From an uncultured Collinsella sp. (GTDB taxonomy: Bacteria; Actinomycetota; Coriobacteriia; Coriobacteriales; Coriobacteriaceae), in the NCBI GenBank assembly GCA_900545615.1, contig UQZM01000037.1:1-21923 (forward strand): a DNA stretch of 21,923 nt. Reading direction: 5' to 3'. The notes beneath the pieces were generated by a model. The model saw only the letters and a program-made list of their open reading frames with translations. It was not told the origin of the DNA and did not search any database. Within the stretch, counting starts at the first letter, position 1; each line of letters starts with the position of its first letter. A program made the position numbers and the translations under genes. Shown piece after piece: positions 7,110-14,650 of this stretch.

Positions 7110-7631
7110 ATGGAAGACAAGCATCTATATCGAGAGACACAGTGGGACGTGTCGGCCGAGGAGGGCCGTGCCCATCATGGGCTGGTCGCAATCGGTTTTG
7201 CGATCCTTGTCGTGATGGTGATTGCCTGTTGTATCTGGACGTTTGGTGGTCGTGGCGGCGCTGTATGGGAGTTCGAGGCTGATGATGGCCTACCGATTAT
7301 GACGGTGAGGAGTACCGGCGGTAATGCCAATACGCTCGCCATTCCGGGCGATTATTGGTACCCGCGCGATGAGTTTGTGCAGTTGCAGCTGAGTGGTGGG
7401 TCCATTCCAGGTGAAGAAATCGAACGCGTGACGTTTGACGCGGCGCTCAAAACGCTGACGGTGAAGCTCAAAGATCAAGGAGATGTGCCCACGACCATGG
7501 ATATCGCCCTGACGGAATGGCGTCTGGAGCCTCCGACGGGTGTTGCGGTTTCCGAGGTTGAGCACGTCAAGATTGTCTATCAGGACGGTTCGACAAACGG
7601 GATTGCAAAGGCCGACGGTCTAGCAGAATAG
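7110..7631 (+). CDS. Single-pass membrane protein of unknown function
   Basis: The ATG at 7110 is preceded by GGGGAGGCG, a strong RBS. The 173-residue product has a short polar N-terminus and one strongly hydrophobic segment at about residues 24-45 (LVAIGFAILVVMVIACCIW). About 125 residues follow that look beta-rich and lie outside the cytoplasm if the segment is an uncleaved anchor. That part contains PIMTVRSTGGNANTLAIPG and IERVTFDAALKTLTVKLK. No enzyme motif or lipobox is seen. The gene is transcribed away from thiC and stands alone. I do not recognise the family; a conserved coriobacterial hypothetical protein is the best description. Confidence 0.75.
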   Translation: MEDKHLYRETQWDVSAEEGRAHHGLVAIGFAILVVMVIACCIWTFGGRGGAVWEFEADDGLPIMTVRSTGGNANTLAIPGDYWYPRDEFVQLQLSGGSIPGEEIERVTFDAALKTLTVKLKDQGDVPTTMDIALTEWRLEPPTGVAVSEVEHVKIVYQDGSTNGIAKADGLAE

Positions 7632-7660
7632 GTGTCGAGCCTAGCCAGCCAATTCATAAA

Positions 7661-7728
7661 AGTTGCGGTGGAATAGTTCCTGATTGTGCGATAAAAGGCT
7701 CAAATAGGAACTATTCCACCGCAAGTTA
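7661..7728. repeat. Palindromic intergenic element, copy 1 (TTGCGGTG family)
   Basis: TTGCGGTGGAATAGTTCCT (7663-7681) and AGGAACTATTCCACCGCAA (7706-7724) form a perfect 19-bp inverted repeat around 24 nt. It lies between the convergent gene at 7110-7631 and yaaA. A related element lies on the other side of yaaA, and the flanks AAAAG on the left and GTTA on the right are shared beyond the stem. There is no T-run, so simple intrinsic termination is not obvious. Confidence 0.8.
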
Positions 7729-7767
7729 TATAGAGAAGGCTGAGCGGGTCAGTTTTGGGTGGCGGGT

Positions 7768-8577
7768 CTAGAGCATCTGTTCGTTGATGAACACGAGGGT
7801 GCCTGGGTATGAGATCTCGGGGGCGTGGCGATAGCCGATGTTGAACTCGGTAAGACCGGCGGCGTCCTCGAGCTTGTTTTCTGCCATCCAGCGCACCATG
7901 GAGCCGCGCGCCTTTTTGCTGGCGGTCGAGCGCTGGATGGGCTTGCCGTTGCGGACACCTTCGCCAAAGAGACAAGTGACGGTTGTGGCGTCGCCTGCGA
8001 GATGGGGTAGAACGGCCTTGGCGTACTCCGCGCTGGCAAGGTTGACGACCGTGGTGTTGGAGCCGGTCGGCGCAATGGCGCATGCAAGTTTGTCGCCCCA
8101 AAACGTATAGAGATCGCGAGCGCCGTCGACGGCGAGCTTGGCTCCCATTTCGAGCCGATAGGGCTCAACGCCATGGAAAGGCCGCACGCATCCGTACAAT
8201 CCGGAGAGGATCCAGAGATGGTTTTGCAGCCAGTCGAGCTGTGCAGCATCCATGACCTCGGGCGCCATGCTTTGGTATTGGATGCCGTGGTAGGACATGA
8301 CGGCGGGGGAGATTCGGCGCGCGAGATCGGGATCGGCGAGGTCGGCATCGCTCAGGACGGGCATAAATTCGTGAAGCGTATCCAGGCACGTTGTAAGCAG
8401 CCTGTCGCTCACGTTCCAAAGGGCCTGAAGACCTGCCGCGCCATCCTCGCGTTCGATGCCTAGCAGTGCCTGATGGAGCCGGGCCGTCTGATGTGCAAAA
8501 GGCGGTATGCCCAAAACGTCAAAGGCATCTTGAGCTGTCCGCATCTGTTTGGCGGGCGAAATGACGACCTGTAGCAC
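7768..8577 (-). CDS. yaaA: YaaA family protein (peroxide stress, DUF328)
   Basis: The start is the GTG at 8577, behind a strong AAGGAGG RBS; the peptide begins MLQVVISPAKQM. The 269-residue length is normal for YaaA. Family marks are the N-terminal ISPAKQM, SPAVMSYHGIQYQSM, LWILSGLYGCVRPFHGVEPYRLEMGAKL, LYTFWGDKLA, VNLASAEY, and the C-terminal SKKARGSMVRWM followed by FNIGYRHAPE. E. coli YaaA limits DNA damage from intracellular iron during peroxide stress and has been described as DNA-binding. The exact biochemistry is uncertain. The gene is apparently monocistronic, flanked on both sides by related palindromic elements. A role in oxygen tolerance would suit a gut anaerobe, but that is inference. 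Confidence 0.93.
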   Translation of the reverse strand: MLQVVISPAKQMRTAQDAFDVLGIPPFAHQTARLHQALLGIEREDGAAGLQALWNVSDRLLTTCLDTLHEFMPVLSDADLADPDLARRISPAVMSYHGIQYQSMAPEVMDAAQLDWLQNHLWILSGLYGCVRPFHGVEPYRLEMGAKLAVDGARDLYTFWGDKLACAIAPTGSNTTVVNLASAEYAKAVLPHLAGDATTVTCLFGEGVRNGKPIQRSTASKKARGSMVRWMAENKLEDAAGLTEFNIGYRHAPEISYPGTLVFINEQML

Positions 8578-8597
8578 GGAATCCTCCTTCCGCTAAA

Positions 8598-8668
8598 AAA
8601 GTTGCGGTGAAGTACAGACCGCTTTCCCCGTTGGAAGCCCTGATGAATCCGTATTTCACCGCAAGTTA
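8598..8668. repeat. Palindromic intergenic element, copy 2 (TTGCGGTG family)
   Basis: TTGCGGTGAAGTAC (8602-8615) pairs with GTATTTCACCGCAA (8651-8664), with only one G-T position, around a 35-nt loop. Left flank AAAAG and right flank GTTA match copy 1 at 7661-7728. It lies between the M18 peptidase stop and the yaaA start, both on the - strand, about 25 bp before the yaaA GTG. Confidence 0.75.
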
Positions 8669-8678
8669 CAAGGGTTGG

Positions 8679-10076
8679 TTAGGCGCGCTCGAGGAAGGCC
8701 TTGTAGCCGCGGTAGGCCTCGTAGATATCGGCCTTGTTGGCGACCTCCCACAGGGCGTGCATGGACAGGACGGCAACGCCGGAGTCGATGACGTTCATGC
8801 CGTACTTGGCCATGATGTAGGCGATGGTGCCGCCGCCGCCCGCATTGACGCGGCCGAGCTCGCAGGTCTGGAAGTCCACGCCCGCCTCGTCCATGATGTC
8901 GCGGACGAGGGCCACGTACTCGGCGTCGGCGTCGTTGGAGCCGCCCTTGCCGCGGCTGCCCGTGTACTTGTTGAAGCACAGGCCGCGACCCATGAAGGCT
9001 GCGTTCTTGGTCTCGAACTTGCCGGCATAGCCCGGGTCGAAGCCAGCGGACACGTCAGAGGAGAGCATGCGGCTGCGGGCGAGCGCGCGGCGCAGGGCCA
9101 GCGGGCTGTCCTCGCCGGCGAGCGTCATGATCTCGGCGACGGTGTTCTCGAAGAAGCGGCTCGTCATACCGGTGGCACCCACGGAGCCGATCTCCTCCTT
9201 GTCGACGATGAGCGTGATGCTCGTGCGCTCCACGTTGGCGACGTCGATCTGGGCAAGCATGGAGGGGTAAGCGCAGACGCGGTCGTCGTGGCCATAGCCC
9301 AGAATCATGGAGCGGTCGAGGCCCATGTCGCGGGCGGGGCCGGCGGGCACGACCTCGATCTCGGCGGAGAGGAAGTCCTCCTCCTCGACGTCATACTGCT
9401 CCTTGAGGATGTCCAGGAACATCTGCTTGACGGGCTCCTTGGGGGCGTCCTTGTCGTCCTCATCGAACTTGACGGGGCGGCCGCCCACGATCACGTCGAG
9501 AATCTCGGCATCGACGGCGTCCTTGGCAGGCTTGGACATCTGCTCGCTCGAGAGGTGGATCAGCAGGTCGGAGATGGTAAAGACCGGGTCGTCCGCCTTG
9601 TCGCCGATATTGATGTCGACGGTGGTACCGTCCTTTTTGCAGATGACGCCCACGAGTGCGAGCGGGGAGGCCACCCAGTGGTAGCTCTTGACGCCACCGT
9701 AGTAGTGCGTGTCGAGGTAGGCCATGTCGCCGGCCTCGAAGGCGGGGTTCTGCTTAAGGTCCAGGCGCGGCGAGTCCACGTGGGCGCCCAGGATGTTAAA
9801 GCCCTGCTCGAGCGGGGCGTTGCCCAGGTTGACGAGCATGAGGTCCTTGCCGTGATTGGCGGCGTACACCTTGTCGCCTGCCTTGAGCTCGCGGCCTTCG
9901 GCGATCACGGTCTCCAGGTCGACGTATCCCGCCTCCTCGGCCATCTTGATGCCGGTCTTGACGCACAGGCGCTCGGTCTTGTTCTCGCTCAAAAACTGCT
10001 TATAGCCGCGGCAAAGCTCCTCGAGCTCCTCGACTTGCTGTGGCGTGTACTTTTTCCATGCGCAGGGACGCTCCAT
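8679..10076 (-). CDS. M18 family aminopeptidase (aspartyl aminopeptidase type)
   Basis: The ATG at 10076 (MERPCAWKKYTPQQ) is chosen because AAAGGAGCC stands 7 nt upstream; the open frame continues to 10637 only as antisense to polA. The product is 465 residues, normal for M18 dinuclear zinc peptidases, which remove N-terminal residues, often acidic, from peptides in the cytoplasm. Key motifs are NILGAHVDSPRLDLK with the zinc histidine near residue 99, YLDTHYYGGVK, IVDKEEIGSVGATGM with the catalytic and metal-binding glutamates, SSDVSAGFDP, and GGGGTIAYIMAKYG followed by SMHALWEVANKAD near the C-terminus, with the final metal histidine. The gene is divergent from polA with its own likely promoter. 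Confidence 0.95.
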   Translation of the reverse strand: MERPCAWKKYTPQQVEELEELCRGYKQFLSENKTERLCVKTGIKMAEEAGYVDLETVIAEGRELKAGDKVYAANHGKDLMLVNLGNAPLEQGFNILGAHVDSPRLDLKQNPAFEAGDMAYLDTHYYGGVKSYHWVASPLALVGVICKKDGTTVDINIGDKADDPVFTISDLLIHLSSEQMSKPAKDAVDAEILDVIVGGRPVKFDEDDKDAPKEPVKQMFLDILKEQYDVEEEDFLSAEIEVVPAGPARDMGLDRSMILGYGHDDRVCAYPSMLAQIDVANVERTSITLIVDKEEIGSVGATGMTSRFFENTVAEIMTLAGEDSPLALRRALARSRMLSSDVSAGFDPGYAGKFETKNAAFMGRGLCFNKYTGSRGKGGSNDADAEYVALVRDIMDEAGVDFQTCELGRVNAGGGGTIAYIMAKYGMNVIDSGVAVLSMHALWEVANKADIYEAYRGYKAFLERA

Positions 10077-10118
10077 GACGCAGGCTCCTTTCGGATCGAT
10101 CGTGCTGGTTGATGTACC

Positions 10119-10153
10119 GTGAGCCATCGTATCACGCGCGGGCTCACGATGGC
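10119..10153 (-). promoter_or_regulatory. Likely promoter and dyad upstream of the M18 peptidase
   Basis: On the - strand TGATACGAT gives an extended -10 (TACGAT at 10126-10131), the same TGnTACGAT form seen before ndk. It is overlapped by two interlocking inverted repeats, GTGAGCC (10119-10125) with GGCTCAC (10141-10147), and GCCATCGT (10123-10130) with ACGATGGC (10146-10153). This could be an operator. The call rests on pattern only. Confidence 0.4.
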
Positions 10154-10182
10154 GGGGGAGCTTTATGTGAGGTGGCCGCGGG

Positions 10183-10201
10183 GCGGGGAGCGTGTAAACT
10201 G
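10183..10201 (+). promoter_or_regulatory. Candidate polA promoter region
   Basis: The sequence GCGGGGAGCGTGTAAACTG contains a TGTAAACT extended -10-like element about 40 nt before the polA ATG. Nearly the same sequence, GCAGGGAGTGTGTAAAACTA, lies upstream of argH at 16301-16320. The shared motif suggests a common promoter type. A classic -35 is not evident. Confidence 0.4.
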
Positions 10202-10242
10202 GAGTGAGCAAACCGTGCCCAGCCCAAAGCGAGGTATTTAAT

Positions 10243-12993
10243 ATGTCTGACAAGCGCCGCACTTTTGCCGTTATCGACGGCAACTCGCTCATGCATCGCG
10301 CCTTCCACGCCGTGCCGCCGACTATGAACGCGCCGGACGGTCGCCCCACCAACGCGATCTTTGGCTTTCTGAACATGTTTCTTAAGATGATCGATGCCTT
10401 TAACCCCGACGGCGTGGTCGTGGCGTTTGATAAGGGCAAGCCGCGCGTGCGCATGGAGATGCTGCCGCAGTATAAGGCGCAGCGCCCGCCCATGGACCCC
10501 GATCTGCATGCGCAGTTCCCTATGATCAAGGAGCTGCTCGGTGCGCTCAACGTGCCGATTCTGCAGTCTGAGGGCTGGGAAGGCGACGATATCCTGGGAA
10601 CCATGGCGCGCCTGGGTGAGGAGGCCGGCTGCGACATGCTGCTGGTGACCGGTGATCGCGATATGTATCAGCTCGTGACCGAGCACGTCAACGTGGTCTC
10701 GACCCGCAAGGGCCTGTCCGACGTGGCGATCATGACGCCCGAGAGCGTGGACGATCTGTATCACGGCATCACGCCGGCGCTCGTGCCCGACTTTTATGGT
10801 CTGAAGGGCGACACGTCCGATAACATCCCCGGCGTGCCGGGCATCGGCCCCAAAAAGGCGAGCGCGCTCATTGCGCAGTACGGTAGCCTGGACGAGGTCA
10901 TCGCGCATGCCGACGAGGTCAAGGGCAAGATGGGCGAAAACCTGCGCGCACACATCGACGATGCTCTGCTGAGCCGCAAGGTCGCGACCATCCGCACCGA
11001 TGCGCCCGTTGAACTCGATTTTGAGGCGACGTCCTTCCCGGCGTTTTCTGCCGATGAGGTTTCCGCGGCGCTGGGTACGCTTGGTATCACCGCCATGCAG
11101 AACCGTTTCTTGGCGCTGATTGGCGGCGAGGGCGGGGCTGCTGCTGCCTCCAGTGTGTTTGAGATACCTGCGATGGTTCGTGCAGCCGCCGGCGAAGCTG
11201 ACGCGCTTGGTGCCGTTGCGGCTGAGGTCTCCCGCGCGATTGATGCCGACGAGTGGGTTGCCGCCGTGGTGGACGACGACAAGGAAGAGGGCGCGCTCTT
11301 TGGACTGACGCGCACGCTGTGGCTGGCGACGTCCAAGGGCCTGTTCGCGCTCGAGGAGGGCGACAGCTGTGCGGCGGCTGAGGTTGAGGGCTTCAACTTC
11401 GTCCACGGCGTGATTGCTGGCGTGCTCGCGCGTCTGTTTATGGAGGGTCGCGTGGCGAGCCCGGATATGAAGGTGCTGTTGCACGAGCTTTCGCCCATCG
11501 ATTCTTCTGAGCCCGAGCTCATGGATCCGCTGGCAGTCGATTCCACGCGCATCTTCGATACCGTGGTTGCCGCCTATCTGCTGGATTCCGATCGCTCCGA
11601 GTTCGATGAGGCGTATCTGGCCGATACCTATCTGCAGATGGCGTTGCCTGCGGCGCGCGGTGCAGAGGGTGCTGGTGAGGACGCTCCGGCGCCTGCCGCC
11701 CGTACTGCGGCTCTGACGCTGGCGCTCGTGGCGCCGTTGCGCGAGTGCATGGCCCGTGAGAACGCCGCCAACGTGTTCGATGGCATCGAGATGCCGCTCG
11801 TTCCGGTACTTGCCAAGATGGAGCGCGCGGGCATGCTCGTGGACCCCGACCGCCTGCACAGTCTGTCCGAGGGTCTGGCGACCCAGATCACCGAGGTCGA
11901 ACGAAGCATTCGCGACCTTGCCGGTGACGAGACCTTTAACATCGGCAGCCCCATGCAACTTTCGCATGTGCTCTTTGATGTGATGGGCCTTCCGACCAAG
12001 GGTCTCAAAAAGACCAAGCGCGGTTACTATTCGACCAATGCCAAGGTACTGAGTGATCTTGCCCGTGACCACGAGATTGTTCGTTTGATCTTAGACTGGC
12101 GCGAGAAGTCCAAGATCAAGTCAACCTATCTGGACACGTTGGGCCCGCTGCGCCGCGGTGACGGTCGTGTGCACACCACGTACAACCAGACCATCACCGC
12201 GACGGGGCGTCTGTCTTCGAGCGACCCTAATCTGCAAAACATTCCGACGCGCTCGGAGCTGGGGCGTACCGTCAAGACGGCGTTTTCGGCAGGCGAGGGA
12301 AGCGTCTTTTTGGCGGTGGACTACTCGCAGATCGAGCTGCGTCTGCTGGCACATCTCTCGGGTGACGAGCACTTGGTGCGCGCCTTTAACGAGGGCGAGG
12401 ACTTCCATGCCGAGACGGCGGCGCGCGTGTTTGGTGTGCCGGTGTCCGAGGTAACGCCCGACCTGCGCAGTCGCGCCAAGGCCGTGAACTTTGGCATCGT
12501 GTATGGCCAGCAGGCCTACGGCCTGTCGCAGTCGCTGCATATCTCGATGGCCGAGGCGCGCGACATGATCGACCGCTACTACGAGGCCTACCCGGGCGTG
12601 CGTACGTTCCTCGACAACGTGGTGGCACGCGCCAAGCAGACGGGCTACGCCGAGACCATGTACGGCCGCCGTCGTCATATTCCGGAGCTCAAGGCCAAAA
12701 ACCCGCAACTCCGCGGCTTTGGCGAGCGCACGGCCATGAACCATCCCATGCAGGGCACCGCAGCAGACATCATCAAGATCGCCATGGTCCGCGTAAGTCG
12801 TCGCCTGGAAGAAGAAGGCTTTGCCGCCCACATGATCTTGCAGGTACACGACGAACTGGACTTTGAGTGCCCCGTCGACGAAGTCGAGCGCCTAACCACC
12901 ATGGTCCGCGACGTCATGGAACACGTAGTAGACCTCCGCGTCCCCCTAATCGCCGAAGCCAGCACCGGCATAACCTGGGCCGACGCCAAATAG
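10243..12993 (+). CDS. polA: DNA polymerase I
   Basis: DNA polymerase I fills gaps and removes RNA primers in replication and repair. I choose the ATG at 10243 (MSDKRRTFAVIDGNSLMHRAF); the in-frame GTG at 10204 falls in the promoter-like region. The 916-residue product has a 5' nuclease domain at about 1-295, with DGNSLMHRAF, DKGKPRVR, EGWEGDDILGT, VTGDRDMYQLV and the GLKGDTSDNIPGVPGIG helix-hairpin-helix. A middle exonuclease-like domain at about 320-540 lacks the FDTET-type acidic motif, so proofreading is probably absent. The polymerase domain at about 550-916 shows motif A DYSQIELRL at 693, motif B RSRAKAVNFGIVYG near 742 and motif C VHDE at 868-871. A terminator follows the stop. Confidence 0.98.
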   Translation: MSDKRRTFAVIDGNSLMHRAFHAVPPTMNAPDGRPTNAIFGFLNMFLKMIDAFNPDGVVVAFDKGKPRVRMEMLPQYKAQRPPMDPDLHAQFPMIKELLGALNVPILQSEGWEGDDILGTMARLGEEAGCDMLLVTGDRDMYQLVTEHVNVVSTRKGLSDVAIMTPESVDDLYHGITPALVPDFYGLKGDTSDNIPGVPGIGPKKASALIAQYGSLDEVIAHADEVKGKMGENLRAHIDDALLSRKVATIRTDAPVELDFEATSFPAFSADEVSAALGTLGITAMQNRFLALIGGEGGAAAASSVFEIPAMVRAAAGEADALGAVAAEVSRAIDADEWVAAVVDDDKEEGALFGLTRTLWLATSKGLFALEEGDSCAAAEVEGFNFVHGVIAGVLARLFMEGRVASPDMKVLLHELSPIDSSEPELMDPLAVDSTRIFDTVVAAYLLDSDRSEFDEAYLADTYLQMALPAARGAEGAGEDAPAPAARTAALTLALVAPLRECMARENAANVFDGIEMPLVPVLAKMERAGMLVDPDRLHSLSEGLATQITEVERSIRDLAGDETFNIGSPMQLSHVLFDVMGLPTKGLKKTKRGYYSTNAKVLSDLARDHEIVRLILDWREKSKIKSTYLDTLGPLRRGDGRVHTTYNQTITATGRLSSSDPNLQNIPTRSELGRTVKTAFSAGEGSVFLAVDYSQIELRLLAHLSGDEHLVRAFNEGEDFHAETAARVFGVPVSEVTPDLRSRAKAVNFGIVYGQQAYGLSQSLHISMAEARDMIDRYYEAYPGVRTFLDNVVARAKQTGYAETMYGRRRHIPELKAKNPQLRGFGERTAMNHPMQGTAADIIKIAMVRVSRRLEEEGFAAHMILQVHDELDFECPVDEVERLTTMVRDVMEHVVDLRVPLIAEASTGITWADAK

Positions 12994-13026
12994 GGAAGTG
13001 CCCACAACCCTAAAGTAACCAAACCA

Positions 13027-13060
13027 GAAGGGGGCTCCTTGCCAACAAGGAGCCCCCTTC
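13027..13060 (+). terminator. Hairpin terminator after polA
   Basis: GAAGGGGGCTCCTTG (13027-13041) pairs perfectly with CAAGGAGCCCCCTTC (13046-13060) around a CCAA loop, 34 bp after the polA stop. The downstream T content is poor (ATTCC), but the stem is very strong. Confidence 0.75.
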
Positions 13061-13127
13061 ATTCCAAAAAAATCAGCCAAGTATCTAGACGCCAAGACGC
13101 CATCCAGGCGGCAAGCAAGTCACCGCA

Positions 13128-13257
13128 GGACCTGGCCGGGCGAGGCGGGTAAGTTTTTCGTAGATTCCGCACGAGCCGGAAAGCACTTAATGTGCTTTCC
13201 GAGCGAGCCCAGGACCTGACCGAGCGAAAAACTTACCCGCCTCGCCCGGCCAGGTCC
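13128..13257. repeat. 130-bp element with 33-bp perfect inverted ends and an inner hairpin
   Basis: The left arm 13128-13160 (starting GGACCTGGCCGGGCGAGG) and the right arm 13225-13257 (ending CCTCGCCCGGCCAGGTCC) are exact reverse complements over 33 bp. Inside lies a second perfect hairpin, GGAAAGCAC (13178-13186) with GTGCTTTCC (13192-13200). Also inside is a degenerate direct copy of the arm start, AGGACCTGACCGAGCG at 13211-13226. It fills the gap between convergent polA and the HAD gene and holds no credible ORF. It may be a bidirectional terminator, a structured RNA, or a small palindromic mobile repeat. Confidence 0.85.
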
Positions 13258-13268
13258 GACGAGCCACG

Positions 13269-14096
13269 TTAACGAGCCGCCAAGATGGCGTCGATGAGCG
13301 TCAGTACGCCCCCGTCGTTGTTGCTCGGAATGCGCCACTTGGCGTGCGCGTTCATGTGCTCCTCGGCATTGTCCACGATAAAGCTATGCCCGACGCGCTC
13401 CAGCATGGGGATGTCGTTGTAGGTATCGCCCACGGCGGCAGCATCGGCAATATCGATGCCCAGGTGCTCGCACAGGTGAGCGACGCCGGCGCCCTTGTCG
13501 ACGCCCAGGTTCATAAAGTCGATCCACTCGCGCCCAGCGTTGGTGACGTAGAGTTTGTCCGAGAACTCGGGGCTATAGGTCTCGCGGAAAGCGGGCTCGG
13601 CGTCGTAGCCGGGGAAGAAGACCGAAATCTTGTTGGACTCGAAATCAATGCCCTCAAAGCTGTCTACGTAGTTGATTGTGTTGTAGTAGACGCTGATCTC
13701 GTCGTGGTATTGATGGTCGCGGGCAAGCACGTAGAACTCGTCGAAGCAGCACAGGACGGGGACAGCGCGAGGATCCTCCGAGGCACGGTTCAAGACCTGC
13801 TGATACAGCTCCACGTCAATATTGCTTTTATAGATATAGCTGCCGCGATAGATCACGCAAGCTCCGTTGTCGGGACAAAAGGCGAGGCGGTTCTTGATGC
13901 CCTCGAACATCTCCTCGAGCTTGGGGGCGGGACGTCCGCTGGCGGGGCAGAATACGATGCCGGCGTCGGCGAGCTTGTCCAGGCGCTCATCAAGACCCTG
14001 GGGCAGCACACGCTCGTCGGTCAGCAGCGTCTTGTCCATATCGACGGCGAGAATCTTAATGTTGCCGATGTTGGCGTCCGATTCGTAAGTTTGCAT
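13269..14096 (-). CDS. Cof-type HAD-superfamily phosphatase
   Basis: The 275-residue product has the four HAD signatures of the Cof/YbjI group. Motif I is LAVDMDKTLLTDE near residue 18, with the nucleophile and general-acid aspartates. Motif II lies in the FCPASGRP segment. The motif III lysine is probably in VDKGAGVAHLCEHLGI. Motif IV is VGDTYNDIPMLERVG. The C2-type cap lies between motifs II and III. Such enzymes dephosphorylate sugar phosphates, nucleotides or FMN-like cofactors; the substrate cannot be read from the sequence. The ATG at 14096 has a modest AAAGGCG RBS. It is convergent with polA and divergent from the argG leader region. A TATAAC sequence about 40 nt upstream could be its -10. 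Confidence 0.92.
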   Translation of the reverse strand: MQTYESDANIGNIKILAVDMDKTLLTDERVLPQGLDERLDKLADAGIVFCPASGRPAPKLEEMFEGIKNRLAFCPDNGACVIYRGSYIYKSNIDVELYQQVLNRASEDPRAVPVLCCFDEFYVLARDHQYHDEISVYYNTINYVDSFEGIDFESNKISVFFPGYDAEPAFRETYSPEFSDKLYVTNAGREWIDFMNLGVDKGAGVAHLCEHLGIDIADAAAVGDTYNDIPMLERVGHSFIVDNAEEHMNAHAKWRIPSNNDGGVLTLIDAILAAR

Positions 14097-14239
14097 AAAA
14101 ATGCGCCTTTCGTTTCGAGATTGTTTCAGACGTTATAACCATCAACTAGTAGTCGAGCGTATTTTCGCAGGAATGGTGCGTATTTGCACCACGCTTCACA
14201 AAGTAATGAAAAAACTTTTCAGAAATTTGAATTTGTCGC

Positions 14240-14267
14240 TTGTGCTGCGGGCACTTTAGCGTAATAT
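14240..14267 (+). promoter_or_regulatory. Candidate promoter of the argG leader transcript
   Basis: TTGTGC (14240-14245), a 16-bp spacer and TAATAT (14262-14267) form a plausible sigma-70-type promoter about 100 nt before the leader peptide ORF. The interval 14097-14370 is AT-richer than its neighbours. Apart from this promoter and a possible promoter for the HAD gene, I see nothing coding in it; a - strand open frame from 14514 to 14146 lacks an RBS and looks spurious. Confidence 0.4.
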
Positions 14268-14370
14268 AGCGACCATCGAAAACGGAGACGGAAAAACAAC
14301 CGCTTACCGAGTAAAAGGTACCGTTTACGATATTTGAATTGCGCCCGGCGATACGTGAAAGGAGAGGCAG

Positions 14371-14445
14371 ATGCAGTTCGTAAAGATCATCACCACTGCA
14401 GACAATGCCATCCGACGCCAGCGCGCAATTTCCCGACGACGATAA
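14371..14445 (+). CDS. Putative arginine leader peptide upstream of argG
   Basis: A 24-codon ORF begins at the ATG at 14371, behind the strong RBS AAAGGAGAGG (14358-14367). It starts MQFVKIITT and ends IRRQRAISRRR, immediately followed by TAA. Six of 24 codons are arginine: CGA CGC, then CGC, then three consecutive CGA just before the stop. The next gene, argG, makes argininosuccinate on the way to arginine. An arginine-rich leader ORF followed by alternative stems and a T-run is the classical plan of a ribosome-mediated attenuator, by analogy with his, trp and leu leaders. If charged tRNA-Arg runs short, a ribosome would stall in the CGA run and change the folding downstream. This is inferred from layout and codon content; no such leader is known to me for this group. 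Confidence 0.7.
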   Translation: MQFVKIITTADNAIRRQRAISRRR

Positions 14446-14556
14446 CAATCGTCTCTGTCCGCATGGGGCGAATTGCCTCAACAGAGTCATTTTGAGGTCG
14501 TTGGGTTTTAGCACGACATTGCTGCATGTTTCTAGGGCATGTATGTGCTGATTTTT
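14438..14556 (+). promoter_or_regulatory. Putative attenuator between the leader ORF and argG
   Basis: A chain of mutually exclusive pairings can be drawn. GACGAT (14438-14443, in the last CGA codons) pairs with ATCGTC (14448-14453); CTCTGT (14453-14458) with ACAGAG (14481-14486); CCTCAA (14476-14481) with TTGAGG (14492-14497); GTCGT (14497-14501) with ACGAC (14513-14517). Finally AGCAC (14510-14514) pairs with GTGCT (14545-14549), closing an inner TGCATG/CATGTA stem, followed by TTTTT at 14552-14556. The stems are short, so the exact terminator and antiterminator assignment is uncertain. Confidence 0.45.
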
Positions 14557-14650
14557 GCTATTTAACCTGATATTGCACGGTATATGACCTTGAAATGACT
14601 TGCAACTGACCGATGTTCTAACTAGCTACCAAGGGCGAAAGGAAACAGCC

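Noticed and set aside
8607..10112. 501-codon open frame on the + strand
   Set aside because: It lies antisense to the M18 peptidase, is rich in V, L, G, A, D and H as expected from reading its codons backward, and matches no family. It is a GC-bias shadow.
10144..12072. 642-codon open frame on the - strand
   Set aside because: Antisense to polA, with low-complexity H, R, G and A composition. The peptidase start at 10076 also shows that the frame reaching 10637 is artefactual beyond that point.
14146..14514. 122-codon - strand frame in the argG leader region
   Set aside because: It begins with a GTG without an RBS and covers the leader peptide and promoter region; composition does not look like a real protein.
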